A DNA stretch of 64,000 nt from Lonicera japonica (Eukaryota > Streptophyta > Magnoliopsida > Dipsacales > Caprifoliaceae), in assembly GCA_021464415.1 (NCBI GenBank), contig JAKCWG010000842.1:186001-250000 (forward strand). The letters are read 5' to 3'. The position numbers and the translations under genes were made by a program. The notes beneath the pieces were generated by a model, which was not told where the DNA came from, did not search any database, and worked only from the letters and a program-made list of their open reading frames with translations. Below, piece by piece: positions 45,590 through 56,929 of this stretch; positions within the stretch are counted from its first letter, which is position 1, and each line of letters begins with the position of its first letter.

Positions 45590-45960
45590 ATCATCCTTCT
45601 TTACTCTCTTCTTCACCCTTTTGTCAAATTAATTGGAGAAGGGTTGGGTTTGCTTTTTCTAATTTTTGAATTATAATTCCTCATTGAGTTCTTTGTTAGT
45701 TAGAATGGAGAATGATTAAGGCGAGATGGTCCCATTCAATTAATTAATTAATTTGTTTATTTAATTTTTTTTTTGTCATCGTTGTTCAAAAAACTTTGTA
45801 ATTAGCGGGTGAAAGTAGTAGTGATATATAGTCGGCTTTTAGAATGACGAGTTTGGGGTTTTTTTCAACTAATGATGATCTCTTATAGGGTCTGTTCGGA
45901 TAACTGAAAAGTGATTCATGGGAAAGATAATTATTTTCCTGTGTGCGGTTGGCATTTGCT
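45590..45960. repeat. Segmental duplicate of 24020-24365
   Basis: Closely parallels unit A from TTCTTCACCCTTTTGTCAAATT through GGGTTGGGTTTGCTTTTTC, TTCATTGAGTTCTTTGTTAG, GGGTGAAAGTA and GATTCATGGGAAAGA to the TGTGTGCG piece. It lacks the MULE-2 insertion, so TCATGGGAAAGA leads on to TTATTTTCCTGTGTGCG without a break. It lies directly beside the TNL pseudogene, which ties the duplicate array to a former TNL copy. Confidence 0.75.
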
Positions 45961-46643
45961 TCATACATGATTTTTACAAGAAACTAAAAACTTACCTGTT
46001 TGTTTATCCGGAAAATTGCAAGGACAATGCAGGAAAATTATAATAACTAATTACTTTTATAATATAAAATTAATTATAAAACCAATTATTCAAATTAAAC
46101 ATTCATATTCAAACTAAAATTATTAAAAAAGTGGTGTATACAACATCCACAGTGCATAAAATCTTTAATAATTCCAACTAGAACATCATCTTCAACTTGA
46201 ATTTTAGATGGGAGTTTACTCCAAATCTTTTGGACAATTCGGTCAATATATTTCAATTCATGCGTGTGGATTATAAAGGATGTCAATAAGAAAATATAGT
46301 AAAGAAACACAAAAACAATTATCCATGACAGGGTTATTTTTTTTTTGTTCTTTGGTCCAAAATTTATTGTAAATATGCAGTCACAACGTTGCTTAATGTA
46401 TCCGTAAATAGAACGAGAATAAGAACACAATACATCAAACATTCGGATAGTGGAGCTACTTCTAAACAATAGGCTAATTAAAATGGGAAGAGGCATTTCT
46501 CGTCTAGGTGCACATTATTCACATATAGAAAGAAGATTGTTTCTTTTGATAACATAATTTCCTAAATCCATAATTTCTAGTGAGGAGCTGGGCCAACTCT
46601 CATATAGGATTCCTTGACCTGTTTTTTACGGCTGCATTGGCAC

Positions 46644-47789
46644 CAGGGGCGTAGCTACAGTGTGGTGAGGGAGTGTGCGTCCACCCCCGGCGATTTTGGC
46701 ATTGTTTTTAAAATAAAAATAAAAATAAAAATATAGGGACTTATGTGCATAAATTTATAGTTAAGGGTGTGTAACTGTAATAAACCTTGAGGGGCTTTTG
46801 GGAATTAATATATACCTAAAAGGAGGAGAGAGTCAGAGAGTACCCGTGAGACCTCAATACCCACTTTTTATATTTGCTTCCTGCCTTCATCTCCTTGCTC
46901 CGTCGTTTGCCCATTTGACTGCGATTTTCTCTACTTTTTTTTTTGCTGCTCTCCAAAACTCACACCTAGCTGCGGAGCTGCCCAGCGAGACACAGACCGG
47001 CGACCAAGGCACTCGCGTAGCTACAGAAGGACAGCACTGCAGAGGTTCAAATCTATTTCCTTTTCTTTTTCTTTTCCTTTTATAGCAAAAAATTCAAATC
47101 TAATCTATGATATATAGTTATATATTAATATATTATGAATGGATATATGATATTGCCCCTGTCTAGCTATCTGTATGACTGCATATGTGTAAAATTAGTT
47201 GTGGCTTAAATGCTTAATTTTATATTTTTCACAATTTGTTTCGTCTAGGGCTAATTTTATATTTGATTTAGGTTTAATAAATTAATAGGGCTGATTTTAT
47301 TTTTATTTTTTTTGTATAGAAGTATAGGGCTGATTTATAAATAATTTAGGTTTAATAAATTATATTGTATATTAATTGTTTAATTGATTTAGCTTTAAAT
47401 GTGCCAAACTTTATTGTTGGAATGATATTGCCCGTATGGCTGTCTGTATGACTGTATATGTGTAAAATTAGTTGTGGATTAATTTTATATTTTTCATAAT
47501 TTTTTTTGTCTAGGGCTAATTTTATATTTGATTTAGGATTAATAAATTAATATGGCTGATTTTTTTTTATTTTTTTGTATAGCAGTATATGGATGATTTA
47601 TAAATAATTTAGGTTTAATAAATTATATTGTATATTAATTGTTTAATTGATTTTGCTTTAAATGTAACAAACTTTATTGTTGGAAAGTGAGAGTTAATTT
47701 AAGAACACCATATTTATATTATTATTATTTGGACTTTGAGTTTATTCAAATTGTGCACCCTCGGATTAAAATTCCTGGCTACGCCACTG
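46644..47789. mobile_element. hAT-like non-autonomous DNA transposon
   Basis: The ends are CAGGGGCGTAGCTACAG and the complement of CAGTGGCGTAGCCAGGA (12 of the first 16 bases agree), i.e. CAG...CTG. Flanking 8-bp copies are ATTGGCAC (46636-46643) and ATTGCCAC (47790-47797), one mismatch. The 8-bp duplication and CAG-type ends fit hAT. The interior has no transposase. A 95-residue frame (46798-47085) has no recognisable domain. The 46860-47050 part is GC-richer than its surroundings and may be captured sequence. Confidence 0.82.
47149..47684 (+). repeat. Tandem duplication inside the hAT-like element
   Basis: Two copies with a 275-base period, each starting GATATTGCCC, passing CTGTATGACTG and TTTAGGTTTAATAAATTATA, and ending near TTTATTGTTGGAA. 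Confidence 0.85.
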
Positions 47790-48245
47790 ATTGCCACCCC
47801 TAAATTTTTTCCAAGTAGAATCTGAGAATGGTAACAAGCACTATTAGGTATGTTAAGCATTTGGATCCGATATTTTTTACCCACCACACAGATTGAATAG
47901 ACCACCATTTCAATCTTACGTGCAATCAAACAGCACCTTAAATAAATAAATAATAGGCTATATGTACAATTGAAGCTATGAAGTATGAGCATATAGGAGT
48001 AGGAATAGTGTACCCAACCGCAGCTTTGTTCAATTCAAATCCAGATTAGTTTGCTACATCCATAAGAGTTTTTCTCCAGATTTGGACCTTGTCTGAGTCA
48101 TGTTTGCAAAACATTTCTCCAAAATGCCCTTTATGTTCCTGTACATCCCAAGGCTCGACATTGTAGAAGATTGGGTAATTGTTTGTCCCTTCAGTGATTT
48201 ACTACTGCATTCCATGACCTTCACAAGCTCATCTAAACTTATTTG

Positions 48246-48753
48246 TAATGGACTAATCATTTCAAACCATATATGTAAAAATCATATTGGACAATGAAAA
48301 CAGAAACAAATACAAACCCACTATTGGCCTGAGTAAGAAAGACTGAATTTTGGCTTATTCCTGTCTCTAATGAATTTAGCCCACAAAGAATCTCCTTGTT
48401 TATATATGACTGCGGTAATTTACAATGTAGAGCTTGTTGCAGTTTTTCTAGGCTTAAACAGCATAGTCATTTCTTATAAATACAACAAATCTTTCACCAG
48501 AGTATATTGTTCGCTTTAATTTTTTTAGGCCTAAGAAGTTGCTCCATAAAGCCTAGGCTGCCTTCCAGGTTGTTTTACGCTTCCACTGCAATATTTTGAC
48601 CTTTTCAATAATAACAACTGAGTAGATTTAACTGCCATTTATAGCAGCTATTGTGGAGTGTGCACAATAAGAAACTCAGGAAAGCAATTCAACTGATTAT
48701 TTCACCCACAAATTAGAAAATATGAAAAGAGAATTGAGAAAATGAACTACATT
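48246..48753. other. Spacer between TNL pseudogene and solo LTR
   Basis: No gene, RNA gene or repeat boundary seen. The TIR homology stops abruptly at about 48245. Confidence 0.4.
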
Positions 48754-51303
48754 TGTAATACCCCGTTCCTTCGATTAACGCAAATCCCGATATAGAAATT
48801 CGAGCATCGGGTAGTGGAATTTTGTTTTGAATGGATTGATACTATTTGCAGACTTCCAACAAGTATTATTAATGTATCTAAGCTTACTTGTATGCTTACA
48901 AGTCAGTTCGAGTGGTTTGAACGAGAATCGGTTCTTAAATCGCTCATTTTCACTTAACCGACAAATCGACCTTTGCTACTTCAAAAATTCACAACTTCTT
49001 CATCTGAAATCCAAATGAGTCATCGTCTATGCCAAAAGTTCCATATCGTTCTCCTCTACAACTTTTGTGTTTGGCCCGAGAAAATATTCCAACATCTCGG
49101 GGGTCTGGGAAGCCAAAATGCAGATAAAGTTAATGCTGTGGGAAACAAAGGTTTTGGCTGAGAGCTCCCAAGATCGATCTTGGAGCCCTGTAGTTGATAT
49201 TTCTACCCGATTTTTCACCCTTTTTACACCCCAAAACCCCATTTGTGCACACACTCATAAAAGCTTTAGAATGAGAAAGGGGGGCGATTTTGGGGGATTT
49301 AATGGGGATCCCAACATCATAAACCTAGCCTAAGATTAAATCATTATCTTCACCTTTCCTACACTACTATTCATCATCTCCTTCATCTAATTTCCTCTAT
49401 TGCCAAAGCTAGGGTTTTGAAGAAACATGGGGATTCGCATCTACGCTTGGATTCATCGCTTCTAACTTGAGGAATGTCGTCATATGAGGTGGGAACATTA
49501 GTATAAAACTCTTTTCCAAAGATTTATATGTTGCATACTTTGATTGAACTAGAAATTGGGGGTTTTTCATATAATTTCAAAATTTGGCTTCTTCATGGGA
49601 TTAGGTTGATTTTCTTTGACACTTTTGGTTAATTCGTGTCTTATTTAAGTTTGATTTGATGATTCCACATGAACCCCCAATTATATGTTGGTATAGATGA
49701 AATTTTATATGGAACCCTTACATATGGATATGACAACAGATAATAAGTTGTGATACTTATACATACGGATATATGGTTGGATTTAAAACATCATTTGGTT
49801 GTTATTACATATGTACATGATGTTTTTGCAGTATTTAAGCCATTGATTGACTAATTGTGAGATTTGTGAAATAACTTGCCAGTCCGTAACTATGCTGGAC
49901 AGGTTTATAAGACTTTGTTAAATAAACTGTGTATAGAGACCATTTGGGGAACTTTATATAAAATCTAAGTGTTGTAAATTATGAGCTATATTTGGCTTGG
50001 CACCGACTTCCTAAATCATTGTATAACTTCCCAATGGTGAATATAGTTAATGAGTTTCTTAATTAAGTACCTAGTTGACGTACTTGGCGAACATGGCTTA
50101 AGTACAACAACGATACTATTATATGACAAGATAGAAAATATATTTATATGAGATTTCCGTACTTAAGATTTATGAATGAGATACATTGTTTTAGTACTAA
50201 TTGATGTGTTGGCTCTTTAATGTTTTATTGTTATTTCATGGTTTCAAGTTTGGCTCAATTATTTACGTAGTTGGTGATTGTAAGGTTGTAGCCTTACTTA
50301 TCCATTGGGTTGGAGCCCATTTGCGGTGGTAGCCGCTTAGATTATTAGGTTGGAGCCCGAAGTACCGGTACTAGTCGAGGGTTGTAGCCCTCTTGATGAT
50401 ATAAGGTTGTAGCCTCTTGTTAGTGGTTGTAGCCACTAACGCATTGGGTTGGAGCCCTTTGCATATAAAGGGTTATAGCCCTTTCGGTTGCCTTTGAGAT
50501 AAGATGAGACGATACTTAGCGTAGCATAATTGGAGCCCTTATAATTGCCAACACATTGTACTTTTGGTTAAGCATCTTGTATTTCCCGTATGCATGGTTT
50601 TGCTTGATATTTGGGGAATGGGACCATTCGATGTGCATCTCATGTATTTTAACTGCTATAGTATCTTGAGATCAGTATTACATGTACATATATGGCATAC
50701 TTACTATTAACTATTATATTTATACAGCACGATGCATGCATATTACTATGTGTATTTTAGTATACACTTTTATAGTTCCCACTGAGCCCGTGTTTGGCTC
50801 ACTCCCATTTTCCAAACCAGCTTTGCAGGTACTCCTTTGGGGACGACGCGAGTACGGAGTCTAGAGACCTCTGATAGCCTTGGACGTTTGTAGTCATTTG
50901 TAGATAAACATGTGTCATGTATTTAACGTATATCTGTACACGTTGTGTAATCAAACTTATAATTGTTTTTAATGAATAAATGTTGTAAACATTTTTAATC
51001 ACATATTTTGGGCCTCATTGGAGGATTTGTATTCAATAGTTATCTATAATTTTCTTACAATTGAACTTTATAAAATGTGGAGCTTGATTTATAGATATAC
51101 AATTTATTTTATCCATTTACAGGTTTGGATTTGTTCAATTTACGAACTCCACATGCCAAATTTTTATCAAAATGAGGCTTTACATGTAATTTATAGTTAA
51201 ATGAGTTTTACATTATATACTATAAACCCGCCGTCGCGCACCGCACCAGTGATTAACTGAACCTCGGAGGTCTAATCCTCTAAATGAGATTCAGGGCGTC
51301 ACA
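48754..51303 (+). mobile_element. Solo LTR, 2.55 kb, with 5-bp target duplication
   Basis: Starts TGTAATACCCCG, ends GGGCGTCACA. Exact 5-bp flanking copies ACATT lie at 48749-48753 and 51304-51308. No protein domain. Long LTRs with TGTAAYACCC-type ends suggest a large Ty3/gypsy element such as Tekay/Del, but that is inference. It shares the GAGGTGGGAAC piece with the 33919 LTR and is colinear with the minus-strand element at 4690-6810. It carries a 16-bp perfect palindrome (49168-49183) and the hairpin array at 50281-50484. Confidence 0.9.
50281..50484 (+). repeat. Array of short hairpins with constant loop and variable stems
   Basis: Six clear units have a TTGKAG-like loop between different but self-complementary arms: TAAGG/CCTTA (50281-50296), TGGG/CCCA (50306-50319), GCGG/CCGC (50323-50336, loop TGGTAG), GAGGG/CCCTC (50377-50392), GTTAGTGG/CCACTAAC (50419-50440) and AAAGGG/CCCTTT (50467-50484, loop TTATAG). 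Weaker units lie at about 50348, 50404 and 50446. A perfect 12-bp palindrome AGTACCGGTACT sits at 50361-50372. Confidence 0.85.
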
Positions 51304-51825
51304 ACATTAGCAAAATCAAAGAAGCTAGAATCTGAGAAAGAATACATAGCATTGTGGCATGGACCTATTTAAATCTTATTGACATTTACTTTCTTAAAGA
51401 ACACAAAATCTACAACCACTGAATGGTATTTTAATAAAAAAATATAGATTTACCTCTGAAGTTCGAATGCCAACTACCTACCGAATACATAAGACTTCTC
51501 AACATAAGCAAGTTGAGTTTTTTAGAAGAAGACTAGATAGCTAGGTAGGTGGATCCATAAGTTTACCTACAAATTTGTAGAAACTAATAACATTAGAGGA
51601 TAGAGAATCCCTCAATACTTTGCAATGTCGGATGTTGATTAGCCTCCATAAACAGGATCAACAATAGATTGAAGCTAAGTCAAAGGGGGAAAATAAAGGA
51701 CAAATTGCATATAAATAACTATTGGTAATAAAATTGATTAAGTTAAAGCCTCATGTTATTGAATTAAGAAATAAAAACCTCAAATTCGAAGAATCCAACA
51801 ATTTTCCAACGGAAAGTGTAGTGTT
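51304..51825. other. Spacer, no gene
   Basis: AT-rich sequence after the solo LTR. The material that was continuous before LTR insertion resumes at AACATTAGCAAAATC. No supported gene. Confidence 0.4.
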
Positions 51826-53100
51826 GGTGTCTATAATAGTGTGCTCACCGCATTGCCTAAGGTTGGTGTCAATCAGAGACTGATGCGCAAGGCTGGTAAC
51901 AATGATAGATTGATGCCCAAGGTTGGTGTCGATGAGAGATTGATGCCTAAGGTTGGTTCTGGCTTATCGCAAACACTAACAAAAGATTCTAAAGTTAAAG
52001 TAATGAATTATTACTTCTGTTAGAAATTTAAACAAACAACATTTAGGCACTATACATTCCCAAAAAAAAAAAAAAAACCCCCCTTATATCTCTTACCTCT
52101 ACAAACGATCAGCTTAAATTGTAATACACCCTGTTTATTTAAGGAATTTTATCAAACAACTGGTAAACATCCAACATAAACATGACAAATCCACTACAAA
52201 CATACGCTTAGTAATGAGAGCATCTAGTTAATTAATACCAACTTAAAAGTGACGAAACATTAGGAATACAAATAAAGGAGATCAAATCTCAATAGGATTT
52301 GAAAAAAAATAATAAAAAAAATAGTTATCTAGAGCAGCAAGAGAACAGGTAGACCTATAATAGTATAATAACAGATGTTGAAGAATGAGAGTTGAGAGCA
52401 GGGAGATACCTTCAGAGAGTAGAAAGGTCAAGCTCCGTGATTGAGGGTGGTTGGCCTGCCACAATTTTGACTAAAATTACAGAGAGGGATTTCTTTAAAA
52501 AAAATAACTTGGTACAAACTTGTCATTTAGGAGAGAAGAAGACGACCGGGTAAAAACTCTGGCTAAATGTCATTTAAGAGAAATATTACGCGAAATTTGA
52601 TAGGATAAAGATTAGTCGGGTAATAATTAAATAAATTGTGTGTCAATAGTATTGTAATTTAGTAGCATTAATTTTTTATTTTTAATTTTGTATTAGAAAT
52701 ATCACATGTTGGAAATTCATAAAGTGATTTGTCTATCTTTTATGAGTGGTGGGTGATATGTCCACCTCTTAGGGTGGTTATTGATAATGATGCATGCTTA
52801 CTTATTCATCTCTTTGGTCAACGAATTATGTAGTTCATAGTATAGTATTGTTAGGGCATAATTATAAATTTGACTCTATGTAATTATCTTTGATATGAAT
52901 GATTAATTAAAAATTAAATAAACTTTGTATTTGGTTTAGTTTTGGATTAAAAATTTGAATATGATACAATATATACATGCAATTTTAGTTTTTGTCCATA
53001 AAATTTTATATTCTTATTTTTTGTTAATGCAATTTTTTTACTTATGAATATCAAATAAACTCAGTATAAATCAATTCCTTTAATATTTAAATATAGGCTT
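51826..53100. repeat. 1.39-kb tandem duplication, copy 1
   Basis: Anchor ATTGCCTAAGGTTGGTGTCA at about 51853 recurs at about 53239, a spacing of 1386 bases. Downstream markers (CAAACGATCA, TTAAGGAATTTTATCAAACAAC, GGAGATCAAATCTCAATAGG, AGCAGCAAGAGAACAGGTAG, GGAGAGAAGAAGACGACCGG) recur in the same order in copy 2. Non-coding as far as I can see. Confidence 0.88.
51857..51965 (+). repeat. 30-bp minisatellite, copy 1
   Basis: About 3.5 units of AAGGTTGGTGTCGATGAGAG + ATTGATGCCC. The 30-base period keeps frame, so an open frame (51841-52023) reads decapeptide repeats like KVGVDERLMP. No start context, domain or splice model supports a gene. Confidence 0.8.
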
Positions 53101-53214
53101 ATGTATATATATTTTTTATGTAAAGTAAAAACCCAATGGTTCCAATCCGTTTTAGCTAAGGTTCTTAGCTTACAAAAAGTAGAGATTATCTACCTCTTGT
53201 CAATTGTAGTGTTT

Positions 53215-54500
53215 GGTGTCTATAACAGTGTGTTCACTGCATTGCCTAAGGTTGGTGTCAATGAGAGATTCACGCCCAAGGTTGGTAACGATGAGGGATT
53301 GATGCCCAAGTTTGATAAACGATGATAGATTGATGCCCAAGGTTGGTGTCGATGAGAGATTAATGCCTAAGGTTGGTTCTGGCTATAGAAGAGAAGAATG
53401 AAATAGAAGTAACCTGGGCACTGGTCGCACACACTAACAAAAGATTTTAAAGTTAAAGTAATGAATTACTACTTTTCTTAGAAATTTAATCAAACACCAT
53501 TTAGGCACTATGCATTCCCCAAAAAAAAACCCTTATATCTCTTATCTCTACAAACGATCATTTGGCTTAAATTGTATTACACCTTGTTTAATTAAGGAAT
53601 TTTATCAAACAACAGGTAAACATCCAACATAAACATGACAATCCACTACAAACAGAGGCTTAGTAATATGAGAGCATCTAGTTAATTAATACTAACTTAA
53701 AAGTGATGAAACATTAGGAATACAAATAAAGGAGATCAAATCTCAATAGGATTTTAAAAAAATTAATAAAAAAAAAAATAATTATCTAGAGCAGCAAGAG
53801 AACAGGTAGACCCATAATAGTATAATAATAGATGTTGAAGAATGAGAGTTGCGAGCTGAGAGATACTTTCAGAGAGTAGAAAGGTCAAGCTCCGTCATTG
53901 AGCGTGGTAGGCCTGCCACAATTTTGACTCAAATTACAGAGAGGGATTTCTTTAAAAGATAAAATAACTTGGTACAAACTTGTCATTTAGGAGAGAAGAA
54001 GAAGACCGGGTAAAAACTCTGGCTAAATGTCATTTAAGAGAAATATTATGCGAAATTTGATAGGATAAATATTAGTCGGGTAATAATTAAATAAATTGCG
54101 TGTCAATAGTCTTATAATTTAGCAGTTTTAATTTTGTATTAAAAATGTCACATATGGTGTGTTTGAAATTCATAAAGTGATTTGTCTATTCATATTTTTG
54201 CTCAGTGAATTATGTAATTCATAGTATAGTATAGTTAAAGCGACAAAATTATATGTTTGACTCTATGTAATTATTTTTAATACGAATGATTAATTATAAA
54301 TTAAATAAATTTTATATTTGGTTTAGTTTCGGATTAAAAATTTGAATATGATACAATATATATATATGCAATTTTGGTTTTTGTCCATAAAATTTTATAT
54401 TCTTATTTTTTGTTAATGCAATTTTTTTCCTATCAAATAAACTCAATATAAATCAATTCCTTTAATATTTAAATATAGACTATGTATATATATTTTTTAT
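53215..54500. repeat. 1.39-kb tandem duplication, copy 2
   Basis: Second copy with the same order of markers as 51826-53100 and many small differences. It ends at about TATATATTTTTTATATAATA, where a Helitron-like element begins. Its minisatellite (about 53243-53385) has one more unit than copy 1, and one unit of 31 bases shifts the frame. Confidence 0.88.
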
Positions 54501-55121
54501 ATAATAAGGAACGATTTTTCAACCCTCCACACTTACAAAAGTCAACCAATCTAATGGTAAAAATTTTTTGCTAAATTGATTTAAATATATTTGGGCCACT
54601 GGATTGGAATCTGAAATGTCCCATCAATTTTCATTTTTCTTTCTTATAAACTTCTAAACACTTTAAAATACTATAACTTTAAATTTAAAGTCAAAATTTA
54701 ATAAGAATTATATACGTGAAATCGACTCAACAATATTTATAAAATAAAATTAATTATGACGGTAAAATTATGTCTAAAAAACCAAGAATTTAGAATACAA
54801 ACATAAATTCGATAATTTTATGAGTTTGCCAAAGAACAATTGGATCACAAAATAAAAAATTATAAAAATTAGGTGTAAGTGCTCACTTTTTCTCTCTCTA
54901 AACTCACTTTCTTCTGCCAACCTTTCCATACATTTGAGACCCTAAAACACAACAAAGTATTTGAATCTCGTGACCGTTTCGCTATAAATGCATTCTTCAA
55001 CTATAATGGATCATGTTTATTTTGCTATAGATAAAACTTGTAAATGATTCTATAATATATTTATTTCCAACATTAATATTTTTGCCGTTACATCGTCACG
55101 TATGGCACAGGCATTACCTAA
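54495..55121 (+). mobile_element. Decayed non-autonomous Helitron
   Basis: It starts near TTTATATAATAAGG, carries the CAATCTAATGGTAAAAA and ACTATAACTTTAAATTTAAAG pieces seen in the Helitron at 26379, and ends with a degenerate hairpin (GTCACGTATGGCAC) followed by ACCTAAT (CTAA at 55118-55121). Ends are inferred by similarity; no coding sequence. Confidence 0.6.
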
Positions 55122-55929
55122 TTTTTAATATACAATTGATTTTAGCTAGTTACTTTGTATAAATATTACTTTTTAATGTATTTTTTATGCCCGTAAGAAA
55201 AAAGTAAAGTTTTGTTATGTACCGTTGGATTTCTAAAGAAGCTAGACATTAGACATTACTTTTCTTTTTTCTGTTTTTTTTTAAAGTAAAATTTTGTATA
55301 AGTTTCTTCATATAAGAAAAGAAAAATAAAAATACAATAATATTATATGAAAAAATGAATTTGAGTTGTAATATATCTTCGTTAATAAATTTAATTATTT
55401 AAGGCACAAAGAAAAGATGAAATAAGAATAAGAATTTTTATTTTTTATTTTTTTTGCTATCTGTTAATGATGGGATAAAATAATATCATTTATAAGGGTG
55501 GTATAGTTTTATCCGATTCTTGTGAAATAAAAGGGTGGCCATTGGGATTATTAATCCTACACGCTATCGTATTCATTGTTGCACTAAACGTGTGATAGGA
55601 TAAATATATCATATCCAACCTTACACCAAACGCATGATAGAATAAACATATTATATCCTTTCTGATAATAAATATAGGATATGATTAATTAATCATATCC
55701 AACCTATAATCCCACCCAACAAATACATTAGTACAAGCTTGTAGTCATGCACAATGTGCATGTGTTCCAAAAAATATATTTATGATAAATAATACATAGT
55801 ATGTAAAATAATAATCCAAATATTATTATTTGTAGGATTAAAAGAGAGATTTAGACCTCCCTTATTTTATTTTTTAAAAAGTGGGTTAACTATAGGATTG
55901 AAAAAATATTAGATTTTATATATCTATTT
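55122..55929. other. Intergenic, no gene
   Basis: AT-rich. A local repeat of TGATAGGATAAA / CATATCC pieces lies at about 55590-55710 and resembles the ends of a small MITE, but no clear boundaries can be drawn. Confidence 0.4.
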
Positions 55930-56120
55930 ATGAACCAATATTTTTCAATCCTATAGTGAACCCATCTCCCGGTTGAATTTTTTGACGAAATTTGGTGGAA
56001 ATGTTCTACACATGATGAAGAACATCCCACCAAATTTCATCAAAAAAATTCATCAAGAAGCATGCCAAATGGCTTGGTCCGTAAATAAGGTTTTTAAATT
56101 AAAATCCTTACTTGAAATGC
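55930..56120. mobile_element. Single-hairpin fragment of the MITE family
   Basis: One hairpin with arms TTGAATTTTTTGACGAAATT and AAATTTCATCAAAAAAATTC (about 55973-56051), then AGAAGCATGCC. This is half of the double-hairpin plan. A (TA)n run follows at about 56124-56152. Confidence 0.6.
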
Positions 56121-56121
56121 A

Positions 56122-56155
<34 letters not shown>

Positions 56156-56194
56156 CTTGTAAAAGGATTATTTAGTTAAGAGTATCACAATATA

Positions 56195-56556
56195 CAGTCC
56201 CCTTCTCTTAAGAACTGTCCTTAAGTTAGCTAATTTAAGGACTGTCCATTTCAAAGAGTAAACATATGAATTTTTCATGAAATTTGGTGAGAATGATCTC
56301 TATAACTAGTAAACCATCTCCACAAAATTTCATCAAAAAAATCAAATGAGAAGTGGGTTAACTAAAAATATAAAATTTTAACGTCCAGAAATACGCATAT
56401 ATATCAATTTTTTAGTTAACCAACTTCTTGATTGATTTTTTTTATAAAATTTGATGGAGATGATCTACTCATTATAAAGTTAATTTCACCGAGTTTCATA
56501 AAATTATTCATCCGTTTACCTCATCAAAAAGGACGGTCTTTATGAGAAGGGCTCTG
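56195..56556. mobile_element. Double-hairpin MITE, third copy
   Basis: Outer inverted ends CAGTCCCCTTCTC...GTCC and GGACGGTC...GAGAAGGGCTCTG. Two inner hairpins have ATGAAATTTGG/CAAAATTTCATC-type arms at about 56272-56343 and 56432-56512. The AGAAGTGGGTTAACTAAAAAT spacer matches the intron copies. No target duplication resolved. Confidence 0.7.
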
Positions 56557-56929
56557 TCAGAATATAAGCTAACAACAAGAGTATATAAGCTAGCTACAAG
56601 AGTGTAAGTAAATTAACACCGATTAAAATAATGATAATGTGAAGTTGCGAACTTAAGAAATTTTTCTATCCTAAAGTAAGAGATAAAAATGAAATGATAA
56701 TAAGATGAAGGATTAATGAGACAAAAGGGTTTTGTTTTAAAAAAGAAGAAAAGAAAAGAAAAAAGTTGATAAAAGAAATAGGGAGAGATAAACTGGGAGA
56801 AGGAAGATGAAAGGACATTGAAATAAAAAAATAAAAATAAAAATTTGGGCTGAATTTTTATTTTTTTTAAGAATATGAAATATTTATAAATAATGCTACA
56901 TGTCATCACCACAAGATAAACTCTCCAAT
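56557..56929. other. AT-rich spacer
   Basis: No supported gene. The Phe/Lys-rich frame at 56613-56912 (minus) comes from A/T runs. Confidence 0.4.

Larger units (their letters stand above)
46130..48245 (-). pseudogene. TNL pseudogene fragment (half TIR exon plus start of NB exon)
   Basis: Minus-strand 48245 to about 48010 matches the second half of TNL exon 1 (LDELVKVMECSSKS onward) with a frameshift in the IPIFYDVEP-equivalent segment. Minus 46270 to about 46150 matches the start of exon 2 (YIDRIVQKIWSKLPSKIQVE). Intron 1 is kept, including the AAGAAAATATAGTAAAGAAA stretch, but the acceptor AG has become AC (CACACG before CATG). The first half of the TIR, most of NB-ARC and all LRRs are missing. 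A hAT-like element (46644-47789) sits in the intron. The fragment is non-functional. Confidence 0.88.

Noticed and set aside
46798..47085. 95-residue open frame in the hAT-like element
   Set aside because: No domain, lies across a composition change inside a transposon, and ends in a Phe/Leu run from T-rich sequence.
50281..50484. CRISPR-like array
   Set aside because: The repeated core is only six to nine bases, spacing is irregular, stems vary and the context is a plant LTR. It is not a CRISPR.
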